Source: a virus
Direction: 5' to 3' (one strand)
Length of the DNA: 26,327 bases
Virus record (IMG/VR): IMGVR_UViG_3300028361_000109
Location: 1 to 26,327 of that record
Shown: positions 5,008 to 11,505 of the stretch, one piece after another
Layout: every line of letters begins with the position of its first letter
Numbering within the stretch: the first letter of the stretch is position 1
Translations under genes and position numbers: made by a program
Notes under the pieces: generated by a model
Told to the model about the DNA's origin: nothing
Databases searched by the model: none
The model's input: the letters and a program-made list of their open reading frames with translations, nothing else

Positions 5008-5537
5008 GATGTACCCCGCAGGCATAGCTGCACCTCATCGGCGCGACGATTTACCAATCCGCGCACCACACGATTGCCCGCGCGGGTCCACCAGCCTATT
5101 GCCTCGCACCCGCCAGCAATATCCCCAGCATTAAGCCGCCGCGTTGCTGTGCTTTTGCCGATGCCGTGGATGCCCGCGTTGTAGGCCAGCGACACATAGG
5201 CCGCGTCCCGCTCTGGCGTCAGGCGTAGCCCCTTCGTTTCGCGCGTGAAGTACTGATGCAGGCCGTCGCGGAATGTTACTAGTCCGCGCTCCAGCATTTC
5301 GGCACACTGTGCATCGGTGTAGGTATCGCCACGATTTACGCCGCGCGTCTCGCCGTAGCATACAGTCCAGACGGCAGGGCTTGCGATGGTGTCGAGGTAG
5401 GCAGTGTTTTTCTTGCCCTCCCATTTTGCCACGAGCGGCACCAGAACGCGCATTGTTGCGGCCTCGCTAGTGCTGGCAATTGGTGCCGTAGGCGTCACGG
5501 CACACACGACAATCGCGCAGATAATATCCCGGATCAT
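5004..5537 (-). CDS. GH24 lysozyme-type endolysin with signal/SAR N-terminus
   Basis: This 177-residue muramidase is expected to cleave the glycan backbone of peptidoglycan. The T4-lysozyme-type triad is visible as Glu40 (KWEG), Asp49 (AYLD) and Thr58 (VWTVCYGET). The start at 5537 overlaps the holin stop as ATGA; a longer frame reaching 5693 merely overlaps the holin gene. Residues 4-25 (DIICAIVVCAVTPTAPIAS) form a weakly hydrophobic, Ala/Ser/Thr-rich N-terminus, so export by Sec as a signal-anchor-release or cleaved form is likely. The Asp-Thr spacing is 9 instead of the usual 6 because of a short SPA insertion. Later cysteines (60, 78 and near the C-terminus) may matter for activation. Confidence 0.85.
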   Translation of the reverse strand: MIRDIICAIVVCAVTPTAPIASTSEAATMRVLVPLVAKWEGKKNTAYLDTIASPAVWTVCYGETRGVNRGDTYTDAQCAEMLERGLVTFRDGLHQYFTRETKGLRLTPERDAAYVSLAYNAGIHGIGKSTATRRLNAGDIAGGCEAIGWWTRAGNRVVRGLVNRRADEVQLCLRGTS

Positions 5538-5743
5538 CGCGCAATCCCCTGCGATACCACGCGCCCGACGATACCCGCCACGATCAGGCCCAGACCAATG
5601 AAAACCCACATATGTGGGTTTGTGTCGCGCTCGGTGGCAAGGTAGATTGCATCCGGCGCAAGAATAGCCACAATGCCCAGATAGTTTGCCCAAGACGAAT
5701 ACGCCCTTAGCAGGATTTTTTTTGCGTTAGGTACTAACTTCAT
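5534..5743 (-). CDS. Holin-like membrane protein
   Basis: This 69-residue protein has a basic amphipathic N-terminus (MKLVPNAKKILLRAY) and two hydrophobic segments, YLGIVAILAPDAIYLA (about 21-36) and MWVFIGLGLIVAGIVGRVV (about 45-63). Size, topology and position directly upstream of the endolysin fit a phage holin. The VPNAKxxLxRAYSxWA start is familiar from alphaproteobacterial phage holins. GAGGTGA precedes the ATG at good distance. A diverged copy of its first 19 codons lies at 6405-6461 beyond the HNH gene, so this gene may be a replacement or second holin. Confidence 0.75.
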   Translation of the reverse strand: MKLVPNAKKILLRAYSSWANYLGIVAILAPDAIYLATERDTNPHMWVFIGLGLIVAGIVGRVVSQGIAR

Positions 5744-5889
5744 TTTCTCACCTCAAGAAAAGCGAAATACCGCATAAAGCTGCGCTAAATCTTGTATATA
5801 CTGCGGGAATGTTGTATTTTTTTCGTAAGGCACGGCGGCTTTGAAACGCCATGCCTCACTAACCAAGCGGATCGAGAAAGGATCACGTA
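5744..5889. other. Non-coding stretch between holin and HNH gene
   Basis: This is 146 AT-rich bases. They hold the holin ribosome-binding site at the left edge and the HNH ribosome-binding site (AAAGGA) at the right. A TATACT (5797-5802) facing the HNH gene could be a -10 box, but no matching -35 is convincing. I find no remaining 3' half of the disrupted holin copy here. It is probably part of the mobile HNH cassette. Confidence 0.4.
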
Positions 5890-6405
5890 ATGGCTGTAGC
5901 CTCAATAGATAAAATTCAAGTTGTTGGCAACGTTGCTTACATCCCATTAACTCAAGGGAAGAAGGCAATAATCGACCTAGATGACGTTCCGATTGTAAGC
6001 GGATTCTCATGGTGGATAAACGCCCACAAGAAAAGCACCTACGCAATAAGAAGTGTCAGAATTTCACCAAATGTATGGTCAACGATTTATATGCATAGGC
6101 TTATTATGAACGCGCCAGATAACCTTCAGGTAGACCACATATCTGGTGACGGCCTCGACAACCGCAGATCCAACATGCGGCTTGTTACGATAGCCCAAAA
6201 TAGGCGCAACCAGAGAATTAACAGCAGGAATTCAAGCGGGTTTAAGGGTGTCAGTTTTCATGCGCAATCGGGGAAGTGGCGCGCCACGATAGGGCATTTG
6301 GGTACCATGCGGCATATCGGTCTTTTTGAGTGCCCAGTTGATGCACACATTGCCTATTGCAAAGAGTCAAAGCGGCTGCACGGGGAATATGGAAGGCGGT
6401 GGTAA
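5890..6405 (+). CDS. HNH homing endonuclease with AP2 DNA-binding domain
   Basis: This 171-residue protein has an HNH_3-type nuclease core: MHRLIM (His69), then VDHISGDGLDNRRSNMRLV (Asp82, His83, Asn91, Asn95). An AP2-like DNA-binding domain follows from about residue 116 (SGFKGVSFHAQSGKWRATI through HGEYG). AAAGGA lies before the ATG. It is the only plus-strand gene between the lysis cassette and the tail genes and is visibly richer in A+T than its neighbours, both signs of insertion. Its stop codon ends at 6405, exactly where similarity to a holin gene on the other strand begins, so it looks like a free-standing homing gene that landed in a holin. Confidence 0.9.
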   Translation: MAVASIDKIQVVGNVAYIPLTQGKKAIIDLDDVPIVSGFSWWINAHKKSTYAIRSVRISPNVWSTIYMHRLIMNAPDNLQVDHISGDGLDNRRSNMRLVTIAQNRRNQRINSRNSSGFKGVSFHAQSGKWRATIGHLGTMRHIGLFECPVDAHIAYCKESKRLHGEYGRRW

Positions 6406-6461
6406 GCCCACATGGAGTAGGATCTCATGGCAACGGCTCTGGCGTTAGGTACAAGTTGCAT
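6405..6461 (-). pseudogene. 5' remnant of a disrupted holin gene
   Basis: ATG 6461 is preceded by AAAGGG and lies 3 nt after the stop of the 138-residue gene upstream. It opens MQLVPNARAVAMRSYSMWA. Over these 19 codons 11 residues match the intact holin's MKLVPNAKKILLRAYSSWA, including LVPNA and the YSxWA end. The similarity stops at base 6405, the last base of the HNH stop codon; the frame then runs antisense through the HNH 3' end to a stop at 6354. The two copies share an exact 11-bp word, GCGTTAGGTAC (5724-5734 and 6442-6452). The nucleotide divergence suggests a paralogue or allele, not a fresh duplication. Confidence 0.75.
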
Positions 6462-6464
6462 AGG

Positions 6465-6881
6465 TTACCCTTTCAAAAATGTCTGTGATAATTTAACCGG
6501 CCCCATCTGCATTCGCCCGATGTGCCACGTCCACTTTGCGGACCAGTGAAAACCCACCGGATCACTCAGGCAGTCAGCAGCCCATGCGATAGACCACATA
6601 CCTACATCGCCCGCACGGGTGTACTGAAATGGCCCGCCACGCTCCGTACAGGATTGCCCGCCGTTGTGTGTTTCTGTCAGCGGGCGCACCGTCTCTGAGT
6701 ACGACAGCCACGGGCGCGCAATGCCAGCGCGGTCCATCGGGAATGAGCGGTACATCGTGACGTGATCGCCGCGTATCTCCACGGCCTGCGGGTTGTAGGC
6801 AATCCGGGAAAGCGGTGCCGTCTGGAATACCACTACGGCAACCGTTGCCCAGCCGATCCAAAGCAAATAGCGCCCGCTCAT
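6465..6881 (-). CDS. Membrane-anchored phage protein of unknown function
   Basis: This 138-residue protein has an N-terminal hydrophobic segment (YLLWIGWATVAVVVFQ) and an extracytoplasmic-looking domain containing IRGDHVTMYRSFPMDRAGIA, SYSETVRPLTETHNGGQSC and WAADCLSDPVGF. Two cysteines probably form a disulfide. I recognise the ETVRPLTxxHNGGQxC pattern from prophages of alpha- and gammaproteobacteria, without a known function. The start at 6881 overlaps the preceding stop as ATGA; a longer frame to 7073 lies over that gene. In the ancestral layout it was followed by the holin now reduced to a remnant, so it belongs to the pre-lysis end of the late operon. Confidence 0.7.
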   Translation of the reverse strand: MSGRYLLWIGWATVAVVVFQTAPLSRIAYNPQAVEIRGDHVTMYRSFPMDRAGIARPWLSYSETVRPLTETHNGGQSCTERGGPFQYTRAGDVGMWSIAWAADCLSDPVGFHWSAKWTWHIGRMQMGPVKLSQTFLKG

Positions 6882-7183
6882 TTCGTCGGCCCGATGTAAA
6901 AACCTGCCAGCCATTCTGCGAAATTGGAGCCATACACATAAAGCCCCCAGAATATGCCAAGGGGAGCGGCCAGCCACTTCATTGCGCCGTTCGTCAGCCA
7001 CAGCGTCATACGCACCGACCGCACAATTTTGCGGATGAGTTGATCCACCTCTCGATCCTCTGGCGTTAAGCATTGAGATTCCAGTTCAGATAGTCGCCTT
7101 TCATAGCGCGATAATGTTTCATCGTCATAATGTGCCAATCTTTCGGGCCTTCCTGTTCGCCGTACTACTTTCGGGCATTGCAT
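6878..7183 (-). CDS. Hypothetical protein with C-terminal membrane segment
   Basis: This 101-residue protein has a charged helical N-terminal part (DDETLSRYERRLSELESQ and REVDQLIRKIVRSVRM) that may form a coiled coil, then a hydrophobic C-terminus (WLAAPLGIFWGLYVYGSNF). GAAGG lies about 12 nt before the ATG. A small inverted repeat (GGCCGTCCGGCC) sits between this and the start. It is coupled to the next membrane gene by an ATGA overlap, so the two may act together at the membrane. Confidence 0.65.
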   Translation of the reverse strand: MQCPKVVRRTGRPERLAHYDDETLSRYERRLSELESQCLTPEDREVDQLIRKIVRSVRMTLWLTNGAMKWLAAPLGIFWGLYVYGSNFAEWLAGFYIGPTK

Positions 7184-7207
7184 GGCCGGACGGCCTTCTA
7201 TTTCAGG

Positions 7208-7480
7208 CTATAAACCTTTAACTTTCCGCAGCGTCTTTTCCGCGTTTTCTATTTCGCGTTGCCATTCTGCCGCGCAGTGATCCGGTTGCCAGAAAAACAG
7301 CGCGTTGATAATTCGCCGCGCCCGCATCCATCCGCCGCTTGTTTCGATATGCGCCCGCGCGCTGGTGGTTTGGAATGTTGAGCCGCCGGGGAGCGAGCCG
7401 TTGATCGCGCGACTAAGCAACCCGACTGCCATCTCTGCTACACGATAGGCAACGTAGAGCGGGCGAGGTAGGCGTATCAT
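7208..7480 (-). CDS. Hypothetical late phage protein (FWQPDHC type)
   Basis: This 90-residue protein starts MIRLPRPLYVAYR and ends with helices around NALFFWQPDHCAAEWQREIE. The FWxxDHC..E signature is familiar from small late proteins next to tail-fibre genes in Rhodobacterales phages and prophages, with no known function. The N-terminal half contains a weak hydrophobic helix (AYRVAEMAVGLLSRAI). The start overlaps the stop of the BppU-like gene as ATGA. Confidence 0.65.
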   Translation of the reverse strand: MIRLPRPLYVAYRVAEMAVGLLSRAINGSLPGGSTFQTTSARAHIETSGGWMRARRIINALFFWQPDHCAAEWQREIENAEKTLRKVKGL

Positions 7481-7800
7481 GTTAAGTCCTCTATAATGTC
7501 GATCCGCTCATAAGAGTTGTTCGGGAACGTCTCAACAGCGCCGTTCAAGAATGACACCTCAACTTCGCACCAATATGGACCAGATGTATCAGTATCATCA
7601 GACACCCAATCATAGCGCACAAGCCCGTTTGCGGCATCAATGATCGACGCCGGTGCATCAACTTTTGCTACCGATGAGCCAAGCCGCGACATATGAAACC
7701 TAGCAGACGCATCTGATATATCGACGGCATTGCCCTGCCCGTCCTCGCATTTCATTAGTATGGAAGGGGACGTATCCCCGCGCTTAATATCAAATGCCAT
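7477..7800 (-). CDS. BppU-like baseplate/fibre N-terminal domain protein
   Basis: This 107-residue protein starts MAFDIKRGDTSPSILMKCED, contains SARFHMSRLGS and DAANGLVRYDWVSDDTDTSG, and ends with GAVETFPNNSYERIDIIEDL. This matches the beta-sandwich domain at the N-terminus of lactococcal-phage upper baseplate proteins (BppU), also found as stand-alone proteins in proteobacterial phages. It probably links receptor-binding structures to the tail. Its start shares one base with the stop of the repeat-protein gene (TAATG), so the two are likely made together. Confidence 0.75.
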   Translation of the reverse strand: MAFDIKRGDTSPSILMKCEDGQGNAVDISDASARFHMSRLGSSVAKVDAPASIIDAANGLVRYDWVSDDTDTSGPYWCEVEVSFLNGAVETFPNNSYERIDIIEDLT

Positions 7801-8963
7801 TATGCTACCTCATTATTAGAGCGCAGTATTTGCAGCGCGTTACTTTGTGGGGTGATGATTGTGAGGGCGTTGCCGCCTGACAGGATAGAAACCGCTCTGC
7901 GTGATGCCGGGACCGCGAATATAGGAGCATGGCCTTGCAGCGCCACGGCACCTGCGCCGAAGGGTATGACAACGCCCGCAGATGTTGATGGGTTTACGCC
8001 TTGCAGTGATACACTGCCGACACCCGCCGCAGGAGACGCGCCCGCAGATGCAATCGGCGCACGTCCCTGAACGGTAGCCGCGCCAGTACCCACGTTCGAG
8101 ACAACCGGAGATGTTGCCGCAACCTGCTCACCCTGCAAATCCACATCGCCGCTGCCGGGTTGCACATCAGCGCCAGCCGCAATAGCAGGCTCTGCACCCT
8201 GCACAGTTGCTGATCCTGCGCCGATCTGCGCGAGTGCGGCAGCCGTTGCCGCAATACCCTCCCCTGTGACGGAGACTTCTCCCGGCCCCAAGTCCGCCGC
8301 GCTCGATCCCCCTGCAATCGGCGGCAACCCTGAAACTGCCACGCTGCCCGCGCCGAGCGTTATAATGACACTGATGGACGGCGATGGCGCGTGGCCCTGT
8401 GCCGTTACCGCACCCGCGCCCGGCTCTACAGACACGCCACCATCAACTACAGCAGCGGGCCGCCGTCCTTGCAAATTGACTGCACCAGTGCCGATTGCCG
8501 CGTTGATATTTGCGGAGACAGTTGGAGTCATCCCTTGCAGGCTTGTGCCGCCCACGCCTAGATCAGCCTGACCGATGGCGGTGGCGAGTGGCGCATCCCC
8601 ATCAAGCGTGACCGAACCATTGCCGATGTTTGCCGACGCTTTGCCTGCAATCGTTGGCGCTTGACCTTGCAGGCTTGTGCCGCCCACGCCGATGGCTACA
8701 TTCACGCCCGCCGATGGCGAAGGCGCTGCACCTTGCAGATTTACCGTGCCAAGACCTACGGCAGCCGTAGAACTGCCTGATACAGTCAGAGCCTCGCCCT
8801 GCAAACTGACGGAGCCAGTGCCTGCGCTCGAAAGGGCCGCCGCAGATGCGGAAACCTGATGCCCCGTAAGAGACGCAGATCCCGCGCCGAGATCAACCGA
8901 AGCGGCTACCGACCTTGTTAGGCTGGCGAGAGGCGTAGAACCTAGCGGAGCAAAGCCGGGCAT
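7800..8963 (-). CDS. Tail protein made of fifteen 22-residue repeats
   Basis: This 387-residue protein has a 25-residue leader, then fifteen tandem repeats and a 30-residue C-terminal cap (ILSGGNALTIITPQSNALQI). The repeat consensus is GxGxVxLQGxxPxxxAxxxxxx. Fourteen repeats are exactly 22 residues and one (the seventh) is 24. Each unit would give two or three short beta-strands, suiting a beta-solenoid or trimeric fibrous shaft. It is very rich in Gly, Ala, Ser and Val, with no Cys and almost no aromatic residues. Its position between the fibre genes and a BppU-like gene suggests a tail-fibre shaft or virion decoration. No named family is recognised, and repeat number may vary among relatives. 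Confidence 0.75.
   Translation of the reverse strand: MPGFAPLGSTPLASLTRSVAASVDLGAGSASLTGHQVSASAAALSSAGTGSVSLQGEALTVSGSSTAAVGLGTVNLQGAAPSPSAGVNVAIGVGGTSLQGQAPTIAGKASANIGNGSVTLDGDAPLATAIGQADLGVGGTSLQGMTPTVSANINAAIGTGAVNLQGRRPAAVVDGGVSVEPGAGAVTAQGHAPSPSISVIITLGAGSVAVSGLPPIAGGSSAADLGPGEVSVTGEGIAATAAALAQIGAGSATVQGAEPAIAAGADVQPGSGDVDLQGEQVAATSPVVSNVGTGAATVQGRAPIASAGASPAAGVGSVSLQGVNPSTSAGVVIPFGAGAVALQGHAPIFAVPASRRAVSILSGGNALTIITPQSNALQILRSNNEVA
8533..8690 (-). repeat. 66-nt-periodic coding repeat with exact 26-bp copies
   Basis: An identical 26-bp word occurs at 8533-8558 and 8665-8690, 132 bp apart, which is two 66-nt repeat units. Both copies encode GVGGTSLQG. This shows that repeats 4 and 6 of the 22-residue array share recent ancestry at the DNA level, while the other units have diverged. 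Confidence 0.7.
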
Positions 8964-9554
8964 TTAGACAGTCTTTCCTTGCGGCCAGTGCTTATCATCG
9001 GTGAAGTCGGCAGGGATGCCATCGGGAAAGTCACCAGTTGCGTCTTTCATGTTCCAGCTTGTCGCCATAACTTGCTCAACGTACTGAACCGCTTGACTTG
9101 TTAAAGAAATCATCTGGGCCGCTGTCAGCATGTAGTTCATATCGGCTGCATCACGCAGCAGATGGATCGGGTCATTGTTGCCTACCGCTTCCGCCTCTTT
9201 CGCAAACTGACGTTTGGTCTGGTAGACAGTCATATCGAAAGGACGCCCTTGCAGCGGGATAGGGTCTTTGACCCCTGCCACAGTGAACGCATTGCCCGCC
9301 TCAATCCTGCGCAGGCGCTCGGCATTGACCAGTGCATCGGTCGGCTTTTTTGCCGTCACGTTCCAGCCGTAGACCCACGATCCGTCCGGCTGCTGTGTGG
9401 GCAGGTCAGCCAATGTCACGGCATCGCTCACGTCAATCGCTGGACGCGCTGCAACGGTAGGCTCGACCAACTCAGGCGATAGCACCTTGAGCGCCGCCTG
9501 CGCCTCAGCCGTGCTGCGGAATTTCTGCTGGGTTTTTGGGTGATAATATCTCAT
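8964..9554 (-). CDS. DUF4376-like tail-fibre-associated protein
   Basis: This 196-residue protein has a short N-terminal module that reads the first lines of a fibre-associated protein (MRYYHPKTQQKFRS), a middle part with QQPDGSWVYGWNV, and a C-terminal helical region with RLRRIEAGNAFTVAGV, then FDMTVYQTKRQFAKEAEAVG. The RxxxIEAG...GV..F layout matches DUF4376, which occurs in tail-fibre or fibre-assembly proteins. It probably helps assemble or attach the fibre encoded next to it. It is coupled to the preceding gene by ATGA and is directly followed by the repeat protein (TAAATG). Confidence 0.7.
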   Translation of the reverse strand: MRYYHPKTQQKFRSTAEAQAALKVLSPELVEPTVAARPAIDVSDAVTLADLPTQQPDGSWVYGWNVTAKKPTDALVNAERLRRIEAGNAFTVAGVKDPIPLQGRPFDMTVYQTKRQFAKEAEAVGNNDPIHLLRDAADMNYMLTAAQMISLTSQAVQYVEQVMATSWNMKDATGDFPDGIPADFTDDKHWPQGKTV

Positions 9555-9931
9555 GTTACCTCGATTGCGTAGGTTACGCCGTCCACGAAAAGGGAAGTTG
9601 CAGCAGGGCCGAAGAAGTACTGATCAAACCCGCCATCTGTACCAAAAAACGTCAAAGTGTAATCAGTGCCATCAACAGTTACCGTTGACGCGCTCGATGA
9701 TCCGTTCTCGATCAACAAGGTATGGACGCTGAAGTCGCCAAAGAAATAAACGGCTTCAGCGGTTCCACCATCCACGGCAAAATCACCGGATGCGCTTCCG
9801 AAAGGGCTTATACTAAAAGCTGCGCCAGCCGATGCAGAATACCAGCCGATAACGGACCCACCGTTATTTCCAGCCGTTATGGAAAACCCCCCCGCAACAG
9901 GCGGAATATAATGGCTCATAGGCATCAACAT
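9551..9931 (-). CDS. Small Gly/Ser-rich tail protein
   Basis: This 126-residue, beta-rich protein is full of Gly, Ser and Phe (GGFSITAGNNGGSVIGWYS and VDGTDYTLTFFGTDGG). It has no charged helices, signal peptide or cysteines. It looks like a small virion surface or fibre component. The start shares a base with the previous stop (TAATG); MSHYIPP five residues in is an alternative start. The function is unknown beyond its context among fibre genes. Confidence 0.65.
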   Translation of the reverse strand: MLMPMSHYIPPVAGGFSITAGNNGGSVIGWYSASAGAAFSISPFGSASGDFAVDGGTAEAVYFFGDFSVHTLLIENGSSSASTVTVDGTDYTLTFFGTDGGFDQYFFGPAATSLFVDGVTYAIEVT

Positions 9932-10602
9932 TATTGCAACGCCTCCACGGTCAGGCTTGTAAAGCTGCCAATCTTTTTGACGTGGAACAGGTAGTCATTG
10001 CCGCTGGTCGTCTCGTAGGCGTCGCCGTTCACGATGGTAAATCCGCTTGTTGTGATCGTGCCAGCCGATGCGCCGTTAGTCACTTGAACAATAATTGTGC
10101 AGCTTGACGATGTGGACGGCGGTGCAAGGGTAAACGCGCCATTGGCCGTTAGGGTCTTGAAGTTCTCCTTGCCAGCCGCGTCAACTTCCAGCGTGACGGT
10201 GCTGCTGGACACTGTACCAAGCGCCTGCACATCGCTGTCGAAGCCTGCCGTGAGTGTGTCTGTGGTGTCCGACTTCAGAATGGCAGCATCGGCAGGCTCT
10301 TTTGCATCAATCAGCGCCTTGCTAATCCCGCAACCAACAATCGCATCGCCTGACAGGTTAATCGCCGCGTCGGAGTTGCTGCTTTCGGTCACGTTGCGAG
10401 TAAGGGTTGTGCCGCCGCCGGCAATGGTTCCTGTGCCGACCTCCCACGCCGATCCGTCCCGAACAAAGTATTCAACCACATCTGTATTGACCGCCCCCGC
10501 AGCGGCGAAAGTCTGGAAACTATCCTCCGCCGCGCCGAGCGTCATTATTCCTGTGCCAGTGGTTGCCGTGGCGACAAGAACGCGGTTGAATACTTTTGCC
10601 AT
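9931..10602 (-). CDS. Tail fibre / tail-spike-like protein
   Basis: This 223-residue protein has an N-terminal part (FNRVLVATATTGTGIMTLGA through YFVRDGSAWEVGTGTI, GGTTLTRNVTESSN) that matches the short attachment domain seen at the start of many phage fibre and spike proteins. The C-terminal half is beta-rich (FTLAPPSTSSSCTIIVQV). GGAG lies about 10 nt before the ATG. At 223 residues it is short for a complete fibre, so the receptor-binding part may be supplied by the downstream genes. It probably sits at the tail tip. Confidence 0.75.
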   Translation of the reverse strand: MAKVFNRVLVATATTGTGIMTLGAAEDSFQTFAAAGAVNTDVVEYFVRDGSAWEVGTGTIAGGGTTLTRNVTESSNSDAAINLSGDAIVGCGISKALIDAKEPADAAILKSDTTDTLTAGFDSDVQALGTVSSSTVTLEVDAAGKENFKTLTANGAFTLAPPSTSSSCTIIVQVTNGASAGTITTSGFTIVNGDAYETTSGNDYLFHVKKIGSFTSLTVEALQ

Positions 10603-10618
10603 TTGTCAGGCTCCGATC

Positions 10619-11074
10619 TTAGGACGTTGCCGCAGTGACGGTAAAGACGCCGCTGGCGTTGATAGAAACGACAAAATCAGCGTTGGTGGATGAAACGGAC
10701 GTCGCAGTGTCAAGGGCCGCGTAGGCAATTACCGCATCGGTGCTTGCCAGCGTTCCGTTGCCGTCAGCATCGCGCACGATAACTGCGTACTTGGCCGTGA
10801 TCGTCGAGGATGTCCAAGTTTGATCGTTGGCATCCAGTGTGACAACGTTCGATGCAAGCGCAAGGGATGCTGTGAGCAATTTGCCGCTCGCAGTGTATCC
10901 TGTGCCTGTTGCCTCATTAGCAGACACGTCAGCCCATGTGTCATGCGTGTTCTGGTTTGGGGTGTAGCTGTCAGTGACCAGCACCATGCGCAGAGCATCC
11001 GTGTCCAGATCAATCGACCCGTTGAGTGTCCCAAGCAGGGCGTTTGAATATACGATAAAGTTTCCGGCAGCCAT
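10619..11074 (-). CDS. Phage structural protein, beta-rich
   Basis: This 151-residue protein starts MAAGNFIVYSNALLGTLNGS, with IDLDTDALRMVLVTDSYTPN and a central WTSSTITAKYAVIVRDADG. The IDLDTDxxRMVLVTDSYTP signature is a recognisable marker of a widespread family of small virion proteins of unknown exact location. AGGAGG precedes the ATG at ideal distance, so expression should be strong. It lies between the tail-tip genes and the fibre genes. Confidence 0.75.
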   Translation of the reverse strand: MAAGNFIVYSNALLGTLNGSIDLDTDALRMVLVTDSYTPNQNTHDTWADVSANEATGTGYTASGKLLTASLALASNVVTLDANDQTWTSSTITAKYAVIVRDADGNGTLASTDAVIAYAALDTATSVSSTNADFVVSINASGVFTVTAATS

Positions 11075-11121
11075 GATAGCCTCCTAGTTTCAGTTGCCTT
11101 GCCAAAGGGCTGTTGGGCGGG

Positions 11122-11505
11122 TTATTCCGGCGGCGTCGGCCATTCCGGTTTTCGTGGGGTTTCGGTGGTTTTTGGCAGGTCGAGCAGCGCCCGACGATAT
11201 GCACGAAAACCAGCCTTTTGCTTTTGGGTCATTTCACCCCACCGCATCGGGTTCATACGATCCACATGGATACGTAGCAGGCGGTCGCGCTCTTTGCGTA
11301 GTGCGCGCATGTCGTCATCGTGGGTGCGCTCCACAGGCTCCACACGTCCATCAGTTACGCAATGACCAACCACCCGCGTGTAATCGCCTTCAAGGTACGC
11401 ATCGCCATCCGCAATACGTTCCTTCGCGCGCTCGATTGTGCGCTTTGACCCGTCAATCAATCGCTTGATCTGGCCCGTTGCGGGATTGTAAATAACTAGG
11501 CTCAT
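11122..11505 (-). CDS. Tail-fibre assembly chaperone-like protein
   Basis: This 127-residue protein has a C-terminal region RALRKERDRLLRIHVDRMNP, then QKAGFRAYRRALLDLPKTTE and a PEWPTPP end. This is the RxERDxLLxxxDxxxxxAYRxALRDLP..WP..P pattern of the phage tail-assembly chaperone family (Phage_tail_APC type). It should help fold or attach fibres without necessarily entering the virion. It overlaps the large tail-tip gene by ATGA and precedes the structural and fibre genes. Confidence 0.8.
   Translation of the reverse strand: MSLVIYNPATGQIKRLIDGSKRTIERAKERIADGDAYLEGDYTRVVGHCVTDGRVEPVERTHDDDMRALRKERDRLLRIHVDRMNPMRWGEMTQKQKAGFRAYRRALLDLPKTTETPRKPEWPTPPE

Noticed and set aside
5753-6046. Minus-strand frame upstream of the intact holin
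   Set aside because: It runs antisense through the HNH gene and has no recognisable sequence or ribosome-binding site. Its C-terminal part does not match the missing half of the disrupted holin.
7800-8963. Regularly spaced DNA repeats that could suggest a CRISPR array
   Set aside because: Spacing is exactly 66 nt in one open frame, the repeats are degenerate and encode a 22-residue protein unit; there are no unique spacers.
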